Assembly: GCF_900163645.1 (NCBI RefSeq)
Contig: NZ_FUKM01000020.1
Span: 24,534 to 88,533, forward strand
DNA length: 64,000 nt
DNA from: Halomonas citrativorans
Lineage (GTDB): Bacteria; Pseudomonadota; Gammaproteobacteria; Pseudomonadales; Halomonadaceae
Reading direction: 5' to 3'
Under the pieces are notes generated by a model. The model was not told the DNA's origin. It did not search any database and saw nothing but the letters and a program-made list of their open reading frames with translations. Both the position numbers and the translations under genes were made by a program. Position 1 is the first letter of the stretch. Each line of letters opens with the position of its first letter. Shown here piece by piece: positions 20,614 to 29,431 of this stretch.

Positions 20614-20682
20614 CGTGTGTCATGGGTCGAGTAAATGACACTGCGCCATTAGCATGTTCATCACCCAGCGGGCAGAACCCTC

Positions 20683-22371
20683 ATGGACGTAAAACGACTT
20701 CTCTTACTGATTCCAATGGCAGTACTTGCCTATCTACTGGTTATTCAGTGGAATCAGGATTATGGGCCGACAGATTACGACTCGACGCCTGAAATTACGC
20801 AAAGCAGTAGCGATGCCCCCTCAGCCAATGCTGAAAGCAGTAACGACCTGACGGTTCCGTCAACGTCGGCACCCAACAGTGCGGTAGGCGACGGGCTGGC
20901 AAGCGATACTGAAAGCGAAACATCAAGCCGTGACTTTATTGCGGTGGCTACCGATGTTCTCGACGTGCGCATTGACCCGCACGGCGGCGACATTATTTAT
21001 GCTGCGTTACCTCAGCATAAAATGACGCTGGATACTGAACGCAACTATGTGTTGCTCTCGGATAATTCAATGCGTAGCTATGTTGCACGTTCCGGCCTAC
21101 AGCTGGACGGGCAAGCAAGTCGTATTGAATTTACCCCGGAAAGCAATGCCTATCGTCTGGCAGATGATGATGACCAGCTGACCGTTGACTTACGGGCAGA
21201 CGTTAACGGCGTTGATATTATCAAGCGTCTTACGTTCGAACGTGGAAATTACGCGGTCAATGTTGATTACTATATTGCCAATAATACCGATGCGCCGGTG
21301 AGTGCTCGTTTTATTGGCCAATTAGCGCGTGATAACAGCCCTGACCCGTCAAGCGGCGTTGCCATGGGTATGAACTCCTATATTGGGGCAGCGTACTCAA
21401 CACCAGACGCACGTTATGAAAAGATCGATTTTGAAGATATTCAAAACCGTAACTTTGAAAATCGTGAAGCCCAGGGCGGCTGGATTGCGCTTATCCAGCA
21501 CTACTTCGTTTCTGCTTGGGCACCGCCTCAAGACCAGCAAAACCTTTACTACGTCACCACTGACTCAAGTAATCGTAATGTGGTGGCTTTTGCTGGCCCT
21601 ACCAGCAACATTGCGGCGGAAGGTGAAGCGACGCTGGGCGCCACGCTCTACATGGGGCCCAAGGTTCAGGACTACCTTGAGCAAGTGGCACCCAACCTGC
21701 GCCTGACCGTTGACTATGGCTGGCTGTGGTTTATTGCCAACCCGCTGTTCTGGTTGCTGGATAAGATCCACGACATCGTGGGCAACTGGGGTTGGTCGAT
21801 TGTTCTGCTGACGGTTGTGGTTAAGCTGGTGCTCTTCCCGCTGTCTGCCAAGGCTTACAAGTCAATGGCACGCATGCGGAAATTGGGCCCGGAAATGCAG
21901 CGTCTTAAAGAGACTTATGGCGATGATCGCCAGAAAATGTCTCAAGAGATGATGAAATTCTACAAAAAGGAGAAGATCAATCCTTTAGGTGGCTGCTTAC
22001 CCATCGTCATACAGATGCCGGTGTTTATCGCGCTTTACTGGATGTTGCTGGAGTCGGTAGAACTGCGCCATGCGCCGTTTATCTTCTGGATTCACGATCT
22101 ATCGGTGAAAGATCCTTACTTCATCCTGCCGATACTGATGGGTATATCCATGTATGTTCAGCAGCTGCTGAACCCGACACCTCCGGACCCCATGCAGGCG
22201 AAGATCATGAAGATGCTGCCGATTATCTTCACCTTCTTCTTCCTGTGGTTCCCGGCGGGTCTGGTGATCTACTGGGTAACCAACAACATCATTTCGGTCG
22301 CGCAACAGTACTTTATTACGCGTAGTATCGAAAAAGACCCCAGTGTTGGTAAAGGAATGCGAACCAAGTAA
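20683..22371 (+). CDS. yidC: Membrane protein insertase YidC
   Basis: A 562-residue inner-membrane protein. The first transmembrane segment (RLLLLIPMAVLAYLLVIQW) is followed by a Ser/Thr-rich linker and the large periplasmic beta domain (to about residue 340). The conserved insertase core then begins at GWLWFIANPLFWLLDKIH. GNWGWSIVLLTVVVKLVLFPL, with its hydrophilic-groove arginine region nearby, NPLGGCLPIVIQMPVFIALY and FPAGLVIYWVTNNIISVAQQ are YidC signatures. It inserts membrane proteins, alone or with SecYEG, including ATP synthase subunit c, encoded here at 47.5 kb. It is followed by a GC-rich terminator. Confidence 0.97.
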   Translation: MDVKRLLLLIPMAVLAYLLVIQWNQDYGPTDYDSTPEITQSSSDAPSANAESSNDLTVPSTSAPNSAVGDGLASDTESETSSRDFIAVATDVLDVRIDPHGGDIIYAALPQHKMTLDTERNYVLLSDNSMRSYVARSGLQLDGQASRIEFTPESNAYRLADDDDQLTVDLRADVNGVDIIKRLTFERGNYAVNVDYYIANNTDAPVSARFIGQLARDNSPDPSSGVAMGMNSYIGAAYSTPDARYEKIDFEDIQNRNFENREAQGGWIALIQHYFVSAWAPPQDQQNLYYVTTDSSNRNVVAFAGPTSNIAAEGEATLGATLYMGPKVQDYLEQVAPNLRLTVDYGWLWFIANPLFWLLDKIHDIVGNWGWSIVLLTVVVKLVLFPLSAKAYKSMARMRKLGPEMQRLKETYGDDRQKMSQEMMKFYKKEKINPLGGCLPIVIQMPVFIALYWMLLESVELRHAPFIFWIHDLSVKDPYFILPILMGISMYVQQLLNPTPPDPMQAKIMKMLPIIFTFFFLWFPAGLVIYWVTNNIISVAQQYFITRSIEKDPSVGKGMRTK

Positions 22372-22389
22372 TCCTTGTTAACCACGCTC

Positions 22390-22425
22390 CCAGACCCCCG
22401 CCCTCGTGCGGGGGTCTGGCGTTTT
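22390..22425 (+). terminator. GC-rich intrinsic terminator after yidC
   Basis: A 12-base perfect stem (CCAGACCCCCGC / GCGGGGGTCTGG) with a 6-base loop followed by CGTTTTAG, starting 19 bases after the yidC stop. Its presence also argues against extending mnmE upstream to 22406. Confidence 0.8.
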
Positions 22426-22471
22426 AGAGACGACAAATTCACAATGTACGCATCCATTAATGAGGCGCGCC

Positions 22472-23842
22472 ATGGTTGAACGACTTTATACCCAGGATAC
22501 GATTACTGCTCTGGCGACACCGCCTGGGCGTGGCGGCGTAGGGATTATTCGCGTCTCAGGACCTGCCTGCCGTGATATCGCAGAGTCCGTACTCGGCCAC
22601 TGCCCGGCGCCTCGCCATGCCTATCACGGCCCCTTTAAGGGCGCTGATAGCATTATTGACGAAGGCATTGCGCTGCTGTTCAACGGCCCTCACTCCTTTA
22701 CCGGCGAAGATGTGCTGGAGCTGCAGGGGCACGGCGGCCCCATTATCATGGACATGCTGCTTGAGCGTTGTGTGGCCTTGGGCGCGCGGTTGGCGCGGCC
22801 TGGTGAGTTTTCCGAACGGGCCTTTCTCAATGACAAGCTCGACCTTGCCCAGGCCGAAGCAATTGCCGACTTGATTGATGCCACCTCGCGCTCAGCAGCG
22901 GAAAATGCCGTGCGTTCGCTGCAGGGTGAGTTTTCTACCCGCGTCTCCCACCTGGTTGAGCGGCTTATCGAGTTACGTGTCTATGTAGAAGCCGCCATCG
23001 ACTTTCCTGAAGAGGAGATCGACTTCCTGGCGGATGGTCATGTTGCAAAGCGTCTGGAAAGTGTTCAGCAAGCGCTTAGAGATGTGCGCAAAGCCGCCGG
23101 CCAAGGAGCGCTGTTACGCGAAGGCATGAACGTGGTCATTGCCGGTCGTCCCAATGCGGGTAAGTCCAGCCTGCTTAACGCGTTGACCGAACAAGAGACC
23201 GCCATTGTGACCGATATTGCAGGCACCACGCGGGACGTGCTGCGTGAGCACATCCATATCGATGGCATGCCGCTACATATTATTGATACGGCGGGTTTGC
23301 GCGATACCCCGGACGCCGTTGAAAAAATCGGTGTCGCCCGCGCCTGGGCCGAGATCGAGAAAGCCGACCGGGTACTGCTATTGGTGGACGCCTCTACCAC
23401 GGAGGCTACCGACCCAATGATGATTTGGCCCGAGTTTGTCGCCCGCCTTCCTGATCAAAGCCGTTTAACGTTGGTACGTAACAAAATCGATACCAGCGCT
23501 GAGCAAGCTGGAATTGATTTATCCACAGCCACTCCCACGCTTCGCCTTTCCGCCAAAACCGGTGCGGGTGTGGATAACCTAAAAAACCATTTGAAAACCG
23601 TGATGGGCTTTGCGGCAACCACCGAAGGACGCTTCTCCGCACGTCGGCGTCACCTGGATGCCCTCGACCGGGCAATGGCAGCGCTTGATACCGGCCGTGC
23701 CCAGTTGGATGGCTACGGCGCTGGAGAATTGCTGGCCGAAGACCTACGCGACGCGCAGCAAGCACTGAGTGAAATTACCGGCGAGTTTAGCGCCGATGAC
23801 TTGCTGGGCGAGATTTTTGGCAGTTTCTGCATCGGCAAGTAA
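22472..23842 (+). CDS. mnmE: tRNA uridine-5-carboxymethylaminomethyl modification GTPase
   Basis: A 456-residue protein; E. coli MnmE has 454. The N-terminal folate-binding domain includes [15 protein letters not shown]. The GTPase domain has G1 [13 protein letters not shown]2/G3 IAGTTRDV and DTAGLRDT, and G4 NKID. The protein ends with [11 protein letters not shown], the essential C-terminal Cys motif. With MnmG it installs the cmnm5 group on U34 of several tRNAs. I use the ATG at 22472, because the longer frame would begin inside the upstream terminator. Two DnaA-box 9-mers lie inside the gene (23519, 23569). In Pseudomonas mnmG follows directly; here it lies 17.8 kb away. Confidence 0.97.
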   Translation: MVERLYTQDTITALATPPGRGGVGIIRVSGPACRDIAESVLGHCPAPRHAYHGPFKGADSIIDEGIALLFNGPHSFTGEDVLELQGHGGPIIMDMLLERCVALGARLARPGEFSERAFLNDKLDLAQAEAIADLIDATSRSAAENAVRSLQGEFSTRVSHLVERLIELRVYVEAAIDFPEEEIDFLADGHVAKRLESVQQALRDVRKAAGQGALLREGMNVVIAGRPNAGKSSLLNALTEQETAIVTDIAGTTRDVLREHIHIDGMPLHIIDTAGLRDTPDAVEKIGVARAWAEIEKADRVLLLVDASTTEATDPMMIWPEFVARLPDQSRLTLVRNKIDTSAEQAGIDLSTATPTLRLSAKTGAGVDNLKNHLKTVMGFAATTEGRFSARRRHLDALDRAMAALDTGRAQLDGYGAGELLAEDLRDAQQALSEITGEFSADDLLGEIFGSFCIGK

Positions 23843-23995
23843 TACGCTCACTTGTTGGATCGGCGGGGGCGGCATTGTTGTTCCACCGTAATCCTAACGT
23901 CAAATGGTTTAGAACGATGGTGGTACTGGAGCGTGTTAAAACCACGCAGGAGGTGATCTAGCGGGCAGCTTTCACTCAACGTTTATTGTGCCCAG

Positions 23996-24841
23996 CTACT
24001 CCTCAACCCACCACTGCGCATCAAAGCGGCTTTCACTTCCAAGGCAATGGGTTACCTCTGCCATTGCGGTCTTCAGGCGCTCATCAAGCCCCCAGGGCGG
24101 GTTAACGACCAACATACCGCTACCGTACATACCGTGCGTTTGCTCACCCGGCGCACGCAGCAAAAGCTCGCTGCGCCATATTTTGCGAATACCGCTTGCC
24201 TTTAGCCCGTCCAATAACGCGTGATGATGCCCGGCGGGTAGCAGGGGATACCAAATCAGTAGTATGGCGTGGCGCGCCTTTTCAAGCGTGTATATCGCCG
24301 TATCAACCACCTCCTGGTACTCTGCTTTACGCTCAAAACTAGGGTCAATCAATACACAAAGCCGCGGGGTAGACACCGGCAGCATGGCCGTTAAACCTGC
24401 TAAACCGTCGCCATAAATACGTTTTGCCTGAGGAGGAAGCGACTGCGTGTTCAAGTGCTCATGCTCACCCGGGTGAAGCTCAAAAAGGCGCAGCTTATCG
24501 TGCTCGCGCAGTGATTGGCTTAGCCACCATGGGGAGCCGGGATAGTGCGTTAACGCACTGGTACCAGACTGAACGCTGGTGACGGCATTTAACCAATCAC
24601 AGAGTAACGGGTCGGTGAGCACCTCGCGTTCGTGCCATAGTGGCCAAATGCCCTCACGGTACTCCTGAAGCCGCTGCGTCTCTTTGGTGGCTAGCGGATA
24701 AAGTCCTCTTCCCGCATGCGTATCTATATATGTAATAGGTGTTTTTTTACGTAATAGATAATCAACGACGGCGTAGAGCGTCAAATGCTTGTGTACATCG
24801 GCAAAATTACCGGCGTGATAGGCGTGTTGATAAGACAGCAT
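23996..24841 (-). CDS. rlmJ: 23S rRNA (adenine(2030)-N6)-methyltransferase
   Basis: A 281-residue protein, the same length class as E. coli RlmJ (YhiR). The start LSYQHAYHAGNFADVHKHLTL is diagnostic. YIDTHAGRGLYPL holds the S-adenosylmethionine-binding loop, LIDPSFERKAEY carries the DPPY-like catalytic motif (here DPSF), and ILLIWYPLLP follows. It methylates A2030 of 23S rRNA. It converges with mnmE across a 153-base gap in which I see no clear terminator. The gene upstream on this strand ends in its own terminator, so rlmJ is probably transcribed alone. Confidence 0.9.
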   Translation of the reverse strand: MLSYQHAYHAGNFADVHKHLTLYAVVDYLLRKKTPITYIDTHAGRGLYPLATKETQRLQEYREGIWPLWHEREVLTDPLLCDWLNAVTSVQSGTSALTHYPGSPWWLSQSLREHDKLRLFELHPGEHEHLNTQSLPPQAKRIYGDGLAGLTAMLPVSTPRLCVLIDPSFERKAEYQEVVDTAIYTLEKARHAILLIWYPLLPAGHHHALLDGLKASGIRKIWRSELLLRAPGEQTHGMYGSGMLVVNPPWGLDERLKTAMAEVTHCLGSESRFDAQWWVEE

Positions 24842-24868
24842 GGTAACTCGCAGATAAGTGAACGAAAA

Positions 24869-24900
24869 AAAGCCCGCTATGGATCATAGCGGGCTTTAAA
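24869..24900 (-). terminator. Intrinsic terminator of the OmpA-family lipoprotein gene
   Basis: A 12-base stem (AAAGCCCGCTAT / ATAGCGGGCTTT) with a 5-base loop and a run of A on the left, which reads as a U-run on the minus strand. It lies about 30 bases after the minus-strand stop at 24930. Confidence 0.9.
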
Positions 24901-24929
24901 CGGTAATGCGCGGGGGAGTTATGTCTTAC

Positions 24930-25607
24930 TTAGCCCTGGCCGTTACCGATTGGCGTCAGGGTGATTTCAACCCGACGGTTTTGCGCCCGGCCCTGGTCGG
25001 TATCGTTGCTGGCAACCGGCTGGTTAGCACCGTATCCCATGGTGTTAAGACGCGAGGAGGATACCCCGTTTTGGCTTAAGTAGTTGCCCACTGACTGAGC
25101 TCGGCGCTCAGAGAGACGCTGATTGTAGCTGGCATCCCCGGTGCTATCGGTGAAGCCGGCAATATTAACCCGCGTATCGGTGTATTGCTTGAGCACGTTA
25201 GCCACTTCATTGAGCGCGCTACGCGCATCGCCGGTTAGATCTGAGGAGTCAAACCCGAACGTTACGCTGCTGGGCATATTCAGTACGATATCGTCGCCGC
25301 GACGGTCGATTTCAATGCGCGAGCCCTGCAGGTTTTGGCGAAGCTCCTGCTCCTGACGGTCCATGTAAACGCCTATACCGGCACCCGCAGCAGCGCCCAC
25401 GGCAGCACCAATCAAGGCACGATCACGACGGCTGGTACTTCCGCTACCCGAAAGTGCACCCGCAGCCGCGCCTACCGCCGCGCCAATCCCTGTTCCCATG
25501 CCGGTCGATGAACGTTGTGTCTGGCCACCATAAGGATCAGAGGTGGCACAACCTGCCACTAAAATCGCAGCAGCCAATGGGGTCAGTAGTCGAGAAATAC
25601 GCATCAC
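24930..25607 (-). CDS. OmpA-family lipoprotein with glycine-zipper segment
   Basis: A 225-residue protein. A lipoprotein signal peptide ends LVAGC, with Cys near residue 19 as the lipid anchor. Residues ~40-85 contain glycine-zipper repeats (GAAVGAAAGALSG, GAAVGAAAGAGIG) that likely insert in or pack on a membrane. The C-terminal domain (FGFDSSDLTGDARSALNEVA, then GFTDSTGDASYNQRLSERRA and NRRVEITL) is OmpA-like and binds peptidoglycan. It likely links outer membrane to cell wall. It resembles the YiaD lipoprotein of E. coli. It stands alone, between the hemW stop and its own terminator. Confidence 0.88.
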   Translation of the reverse strand: MMRISRLLTPLAAAILVAGCATSDPYGGQTQRSSTGMGTGIGAAVGAAAGALSGSGSTSRRDRALIGAAVGAAAGAGIGVYMDRQEQELRQNLQGSRIEIDRRGDDIVLNMPSSVTFGFDSSDLTGDARSALNEVANVLKQYTDTRVNIAGFTDSTGDASYNQRLSERRAQSVGNYLSQNGVSSSRLNTMGYGANQPVASNDTDQGRAQNRRVEITLTPIGNGQG

Positions 25608-25635
25608 TCACTCCTTGTATATTTTTGCGCTTGAA

Positions 25636-26802
25636 TTATTCGTCGCTGATAAAGGCCAGCAACTCATTCAAGAATAATAGACCTTGAGGCGATGCACGCA
25701 GCTTTTCGGGCATTTCCATCAAAAGTCCTTTTTTGGCGGCCGTGTGTAAACGCGCTAAAAGTGCTTCCTGCGGCTGGCCGGTATGCGCCGACCACGTATG
25801 CATGGCAACGCCTTCGGTTAAGCGAAGCGCATTCATGGAAAACTCAAGTGGCAACTCGTCCCCCGCGATAGGCTGCTTGCCCGCCAGGAAACCGCGTGGG
25901 TCATTATCACGCCGTAAGTAAGCATCCGGCTGGCGCGTTTTCCAGCGCCGCTCAATATGCCACTGCCCTTGCGGATCAATCGTCGTCAGCTTGCCGTGTG
26001 CACCGGCGCCAATGCCCAGATAGTCGCCAAACTGCCAATAGTTGAGATTATGCCGGCTCTGCTTACCAGGTTTTGCATAGGCTGAAATTTCGTAGCGTTC
26101 AAAGCCTGCCTGCTCCAGTCGCTGATGACCAAGCTCCTGAATATCCCAAAGCGCCTCCTCTTCAGGCAGAACAGGTGGCTGAGAATGAAACGCGGTATTC
26201 GGCTCAAGGGTTAGCTGATACCAGGAGAGATGATCCGGCGACAGCGCAAGCGCCTGGTCAATATCCTCAAGCGCCAGGGAGGGCGTCTGGCCAGGCAAGC
26301 CATGCATCAGGTCGATATTAATATTATCAAACCCCGCCGCACGCGCCTGGCCTACCGCAGTAATAGCCTCTTCACCGCCGTGAATACGCCCCAATGCCTT
26401 CAACTGAGCGGGCTGAAAGCTTTGAATACCCAACGAGAGACGATTGATGCCCGCCTCGCGGTAGCCCGTAAAGCGTGCCTGCTCGGTAGTGCCAGGATTC
26501 GCCTCCATGGTGATTTCTATATTGGGCGCGAAGGGCAAACGTAGGCGTATTCCACTAAACAGCCGTTCAAAGAACGCGGGCGACATCAGGCTTGGCGTAC
26601 CGCCACCAATAAAGATGGTCTGAATCTGACGGCCAGCGGCTAATGCCAGATCGCCATCCAGATCATGAAGTAGTGCCTTTAAATAAGCCGCTTCGGGTAA
26701 CTCACCGTCAGGTTCATGAGAGTTAAAGTCACAATAAGGGCACTTGCGTACGCACCAGGGCGTATGAATATAGAGCGATAACGGAGGTAATGGCTTAGCC
26801 AT
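25636..26802 (-). CDS. hemW: Radical SAM heme chaperone HemW
   Basis: About 388 residues from the ATG at 26802, which is preceded by an AAGGTGG ribosome-binding sequence. IHTPWCVRKCPYCDFNSH carries the CxxxCxxC cluster-binding cysteines. FIGGGTPSLMSP and EANPGTTE are radical-SAM core motifs, and the C-terminal HemW domain is present. Proteins of this type were long called oxygen-independent coproporphyrinogen oxidase-like but bind and deliver heme. It overlaps the end of rdgB by 8 bases, so the two are co-transcribed, the arrangement seen in many gammaproteobacteria. Confidence 0.92.
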   Translation of the reverse strand: MAKPLPPLSLYIHTPWCVRKCPYCDFNSHEPDGELPEAAYLKALLHDLDGDLALAAGRQIQTIFIGGGTPSLMSPAFFERLFSGIRLRLPFAPNIEITMEANPGTTEQARFTGYREAGINRLSLGIQSFQPAQLKALGRIHGGEEAITAVGQARAAGFDNINIDLMHGLPGQTPSLALEDIDQALALSPDHLSWYQLTLEPNTAFHSQPPVLPEEEALWDIQELGHQRLEQAGFERYEISAYAKPGKQSRHNLNYWQFGDYLGIGAGAHGKLTTIDPQGQWHIERRWKTRQPDAYLRRDNDPRGFLAGKQPIAGDELPLEFSMNALRLTEGVAMHTWSAHTGQPQEALLARLHTAAKKGLLMEMPEKLRASPQGLLFLNELLAFISDE

Positions 26803-27403
26803 GTGCCACCTTAAGTATATCAACCAATCCTTGAAGCGCCCGCCCACGGTGGCTTAGCCGATTCTTTAATTCACTGGGTAATTCCGCCACGCTCATTCCC
26901 TGGTCGGGTAGCCAGAACAGCGGGTCATAGCCAAAGCCCCGCTCTCCGCGTGGATGAGCAAGTAACTCCCCTTCCCAGCTGTGCTGAACAATCACCGGTA
27001 CCGGATCAGCAGGATGGCGCAAATACACCAGCACGCACCAGTAACGCCCGGTGCGCTGGCCTTCTGCACAGTCGCTAAGCGCGGCCAGCAGTTTTTCATT
27101 GTTACGCTGATCGCTTTTCGGCTCACCAGCGTAACGCGCGGAATAAATCCCCGGCGCTCCTGAAAGCGCATCGACTTCTAAACCGGAGTCATCGGCAAGT
27201 GCCGGTAAGCCGCTAACCCGGCTCGCCTCACGCGCTTTTAACAGGGCATTTTCAACAAAGGTTAACCCCGTTTCCTCGACATCATATACGCCAAAATCTG
27301 CCTGCGGGCGAACATCCAACCCCAATGGGGCCAGCAGTTGATTGAACTCTTTAAGCTTTCCCGCATTGCCGCTTGCTAAAACAAGGGTATTTACCGTGGC
27401 CAT
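26795..27403 (-). CDS. rdgB: dITP/XTP pyrophosphatase (non-canonical purine NTPase)
   Basis: About 202 residues; E. coli RdgB has 197. The start TLVLASGNAGKLKEF is the nucleotide-binding SxNxxK motif. ALADDSGLEVDALSGAPG is the active-site DDSGL loop, followed by YSARYAG. GFGYDPLFWLPDQG and LSHRGRAL complete the family. It hydrolyses dITP and XTP to monophosphates and pyrophosphate, keeping deaminated bases out of DNA. The start is taken at the ATG (27403), one codon inside the longest frame, which starts with GTG. It is the first gene of the rdgB-hemW pair and divergent from the curli locus. Confidence 0.95.
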   Translation of the reverse strand: MATVNTLVLASGNAGKLKEFNQLLAPLGLDVRPQADFGVYDVEETGLTFVENALLKAREASRVSGLPALADDSGLEVDALSGAPGIYSARYAGEPKSDQRNNEKLLAALSDCAEGQRTGRYWCVLVYLRHPADPVPVIVQHSWEGELLAHPRGERGFGYDPLFWLPDQGMSVAELPSELKNRLSHRGRALQGLVDILKVAHG

Positions 27404-27682
27404 CACATTTTCTCCAAACGTCAGCCTGTAAGTGTACGCCTAACAAAATCGTACTATGGCTAGCAAAATGTTACCAAATGTACATAAGGATTTGATTAAC
27501 AAACAACATCTATTTATTTATTACATCATTAAAAACATATATTTATATTAAACTCATTGTTTTATATCTTAAAGGGAGCGAATTATTTTAAAAAAATACT
27601 AGTAACAAAACTTTACGAAACTACACTTATAGGCAACACTTATTTCGTCGTTAGCTCACTCCTCCTTACCAAAGGCCTTAAC
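27404..27682. other. AT-rich region upstream of csgD
   Basis: About 279 bases between divergent rdgB and csgD. AT content rises sharply from 27480 to 27600. In enteric bacteria the csgD upstream region is a large regulatory hub; this one is shorter. I see no confident promoter boxes. The open frame beginning at TTG 27557 runs in phase into csgD but looks like untranslated leader. Confidence 0.5.
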
Positions 27683-28369
27683 ATGAAAAGGGAACCGTCC
27701 TCCGACTTGGTGTATATCTTGACCGAGCAGAGTCCTCAATCTCAGCTTTTTGCGGAATACTTAAATAAACGCACCGGCTATCAGGTGAGCATTTACTCGC
27801 GTCATTCGGCCCTGTCTGCGGATACACCAGGAAAGCTGCTGCTTCTCATCGATAGCGATCACATCAATAGCGATGCACTGCCTGAATGGCAGGACCAGCT
27901 ACCTGAAGCGTTATCAAAAGCAACGCTTGCCGCGTTCAATATTCGCAACATGAACCATGCGTTAGAGGCGCTTTCCTGTGCTCATTTAAAAGGCGTTTTT
28001 TATCGTGAACAGAGCCTGGAGATTATTTGCAAAGGCGTTCACGCCTTGCTCGACGGTGAGCTATGGATGTCGCGTGAATTAATGGCTCGGCTGATTCTTT
28101 TTTATCGTAAATCACAGAACAACGCGTTTAGACCTACTTGCGGACTAACAAACCGAGAAATTGAAATTATTTCGTTACTAAAAGCAGGCTCTTCCAACCA
28201 ACAAATTGCTGATCGACTATTTGTTAGCGAGCATACGGTTAAGTCACATCTTTATAATATATTTCGCAAGATAAATGTGCATAACCGTATACAGGCTTTG
28301 AACTGGATTCATCAAAATCTAGGCCCTATTCTTCCGGCTATTGATAAACCCCGTGGGCTAAAAAACTAA
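27683..28369 (+). CDS. csgD: LuxR-family biofilm/curli regulator CsgD
   Basis: About 228 residues from the ATG at 27683 (E. coli CsgD has 216). The N-terminal half is a receiver-like domain without the usual phosphorylation set (LLLIDSDHIN in place of the Asp-rich pocket), as in enteric CsgD. The C-terminal LuxR helix-turn-helix reads LTNREIEIISLLKAGSSNQQ, then IADRLFVSEHTVKSHLYNIF. It is expected to activate the curli genes that follow on the same strand. A frame extension of 42 residues upstream is rejected: it begins at TTG, is AT-rich, and AAAGG precedes the chosen ATG. Confidence 0.88.
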   Translation: MKREPSSDLVYILTEQSPQSQLFAEYLNKRTGYQVSIYSRHSALSADTPGKLLLLIDSDHINSDALPEWQDQLPEALSKATLAAFNIRNMNHALEALSCAHLKGVFYREQSLEIICKGVHALLDGELWMSRELMARLILFYRKSQNNAFRPTCGLTNREIEIISLLKAGSSNQQIADRLFVSEHTVKSHLYNIFRKINVHNRIQALNWIHQNLGPILPAIDKPRGLKN

Positions 28370-28395
28370 TAGTACAACTAGCTTGAGGTTATATC

Positions 28396-28914
28396 ATGAT
28401 GTCATTTCGTCGTTGTTTAACACCACTCTGCGTACTTCTACTGTTTTTTTTATCGCCACTAATGGCCAGTGAAACACTCTCCCAGGAAGATGCTGAGCGA
28501 TTAAACGAACAAAAAGAAATTGATTCTATTAATCAATTATCGAGCCCCGATGGTCCTGAAATAGAAAGTATTAAAAGCGCCAGCAGCGAGCTGACCGGAG
28601 TGATGGTAGACCGCACTATTACCATGGCAGGAAAGACGTTTTACCGTGCCTTTAGCCAGCGCGCTATGGACAACCTGATTATTGGCAATGCCACCATCAC
28701 AATCCAAGAACGACCCGATGCTCGCTGGGGCAGCCAAATATGGGTGATGGATGGAAATCGTATGTATTTTCGCACACAGCTTTCTCCAAGGATCAATGAA
28801 GCGGATCGCGCCGCAGGAGAAGCGGTAAAAATCGTCGAAGAAGCGCTGCTACGCCAACAAATAGCGTCAGCGTTAACCCCCGACAAAGACCTGGGAAGAG
28901 AGGAGATACGTTAA
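28396..28914 (+). CDS. csgE: Curli production assembly/transport component CsgE
   Basis: A 172-residue periplasmic protein; E. coli CsgE has 129, so this one has a longer N-terminus. The signal peptide (LCVLLLFFLSPLMAS) ends near residue 26. The core ELTGVMVDRTITMAGKTFYR, then AFSQRAMDN, GNATITIQERPDARWGSQIW and LSPRINEADRAAGEAV, is diagnostic for CsgE. CsgE caps the CsgG pore and delivers curlin subunits. About 50 residues between the signal peptide and the core are charged and of unknown role. It overlaps csgF by one base (TAATG) and starts 27 bases after csgD. Confidence 0.93.
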   Translation: MMSFRRCLTPLCVLLLFFLSPLMASETLSQEDAERLNEQKEIDSINQLSSPDGPEIESIKSASSELTGVMVDRTITMAGKTFYRAFSQRAMDNLIIGNATITIQERPDARWGSQIWVMDGNRMYFRTQLSPRINEADRAAGEAVKIVEEALLRQQIASALTPDKDLGREEIR

Positions 28915-29336
28915 TGAACGCTATAAAAACTACCCAACACACGTTGCTAGCCATAGCGCTGAGCACGCTGATAGCGCCAGTGGCCTCTGCCGGTGAATTG
29001 ATTTATCGCCCCCTGAACCCCTCTTTTGGTGGTGACCCCTTTATGGGCAGTTATCTATTGGGTAAAGCTCAATCGCAAGATACCAATAAAGACCCGGATT
29101 CAAGAAGCATTGAACCAATCTCCTCCACCGAACGACTTATTCAAAACCTGGAGAGCCGTTTAATCTCACAACTTATTTCAGATGTTGGCTCCGGCGATGT
29201 CGGTGAAGGGTCTTTTGACAGCGGTGAATTTAGTGTGGTTGTACGCGATGAAGGTGGGCAATTGATTGTACGCGTTATTGATAAAGTGACCGGCGATGTG
29301 ACAAATATCAGCGTTGGTGGCTTATTTAACCCTTAA
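28914..29336 (+). CDS. csgF: Curli assembly protein CsgF
   Basis: A 140-residue secreted protein; E. coli CsgF has 138. After a signal peptide ending ...VASAG near residue 27 comes GELIYRPLNPSFGGDPFMGS, then YLLGKAQSQD, the conserved CsgF N-terminus that inserts into the CsgG beta barrel. The end VRDEGGQLIVRVIDKVTGDV fits the family. CsgF works at the cell surface to couple secretion to nucleation by CsgB. It is translationally coupled to csgE (one-base overlap). Confidence 0.93.
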   Translation: MNAIKTTQHTLLAIALSTLIAPVASAGELIYRPLNPSFGGDPFMGSYLLGKAQSQDTNKDPDSRSIEPISSTERLIQNLESRLISQLISDVGSGDVGEGSFDSGEFSVVVRDEGGQLIVRVIDKVTGDVTNISVGGLFNP

Positions 29337-29431
29337 TCATTGAACCTACTCCAGTCACGAAACTTAATAACCAAAAACCAATAAGGCCTTAAAAGCCTCT
29401 CTCATATCCTAGATGCAGTCAGGGGAACATC

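Noticed and set aside
22406..22471. N-terminal extension of mnmE by 22 codons
   Set aside because: It would begin in the yidC terminator stem; the ATG at 22472 matches the known start of MnmE.
27557..27682. N-terminal extension of csgD by 42 codons
   Set aside because: Begins at TTG in AT-rich leader sequence; the ATG at 27683 has a ribosome-binding site and gives the normal CsgD length.
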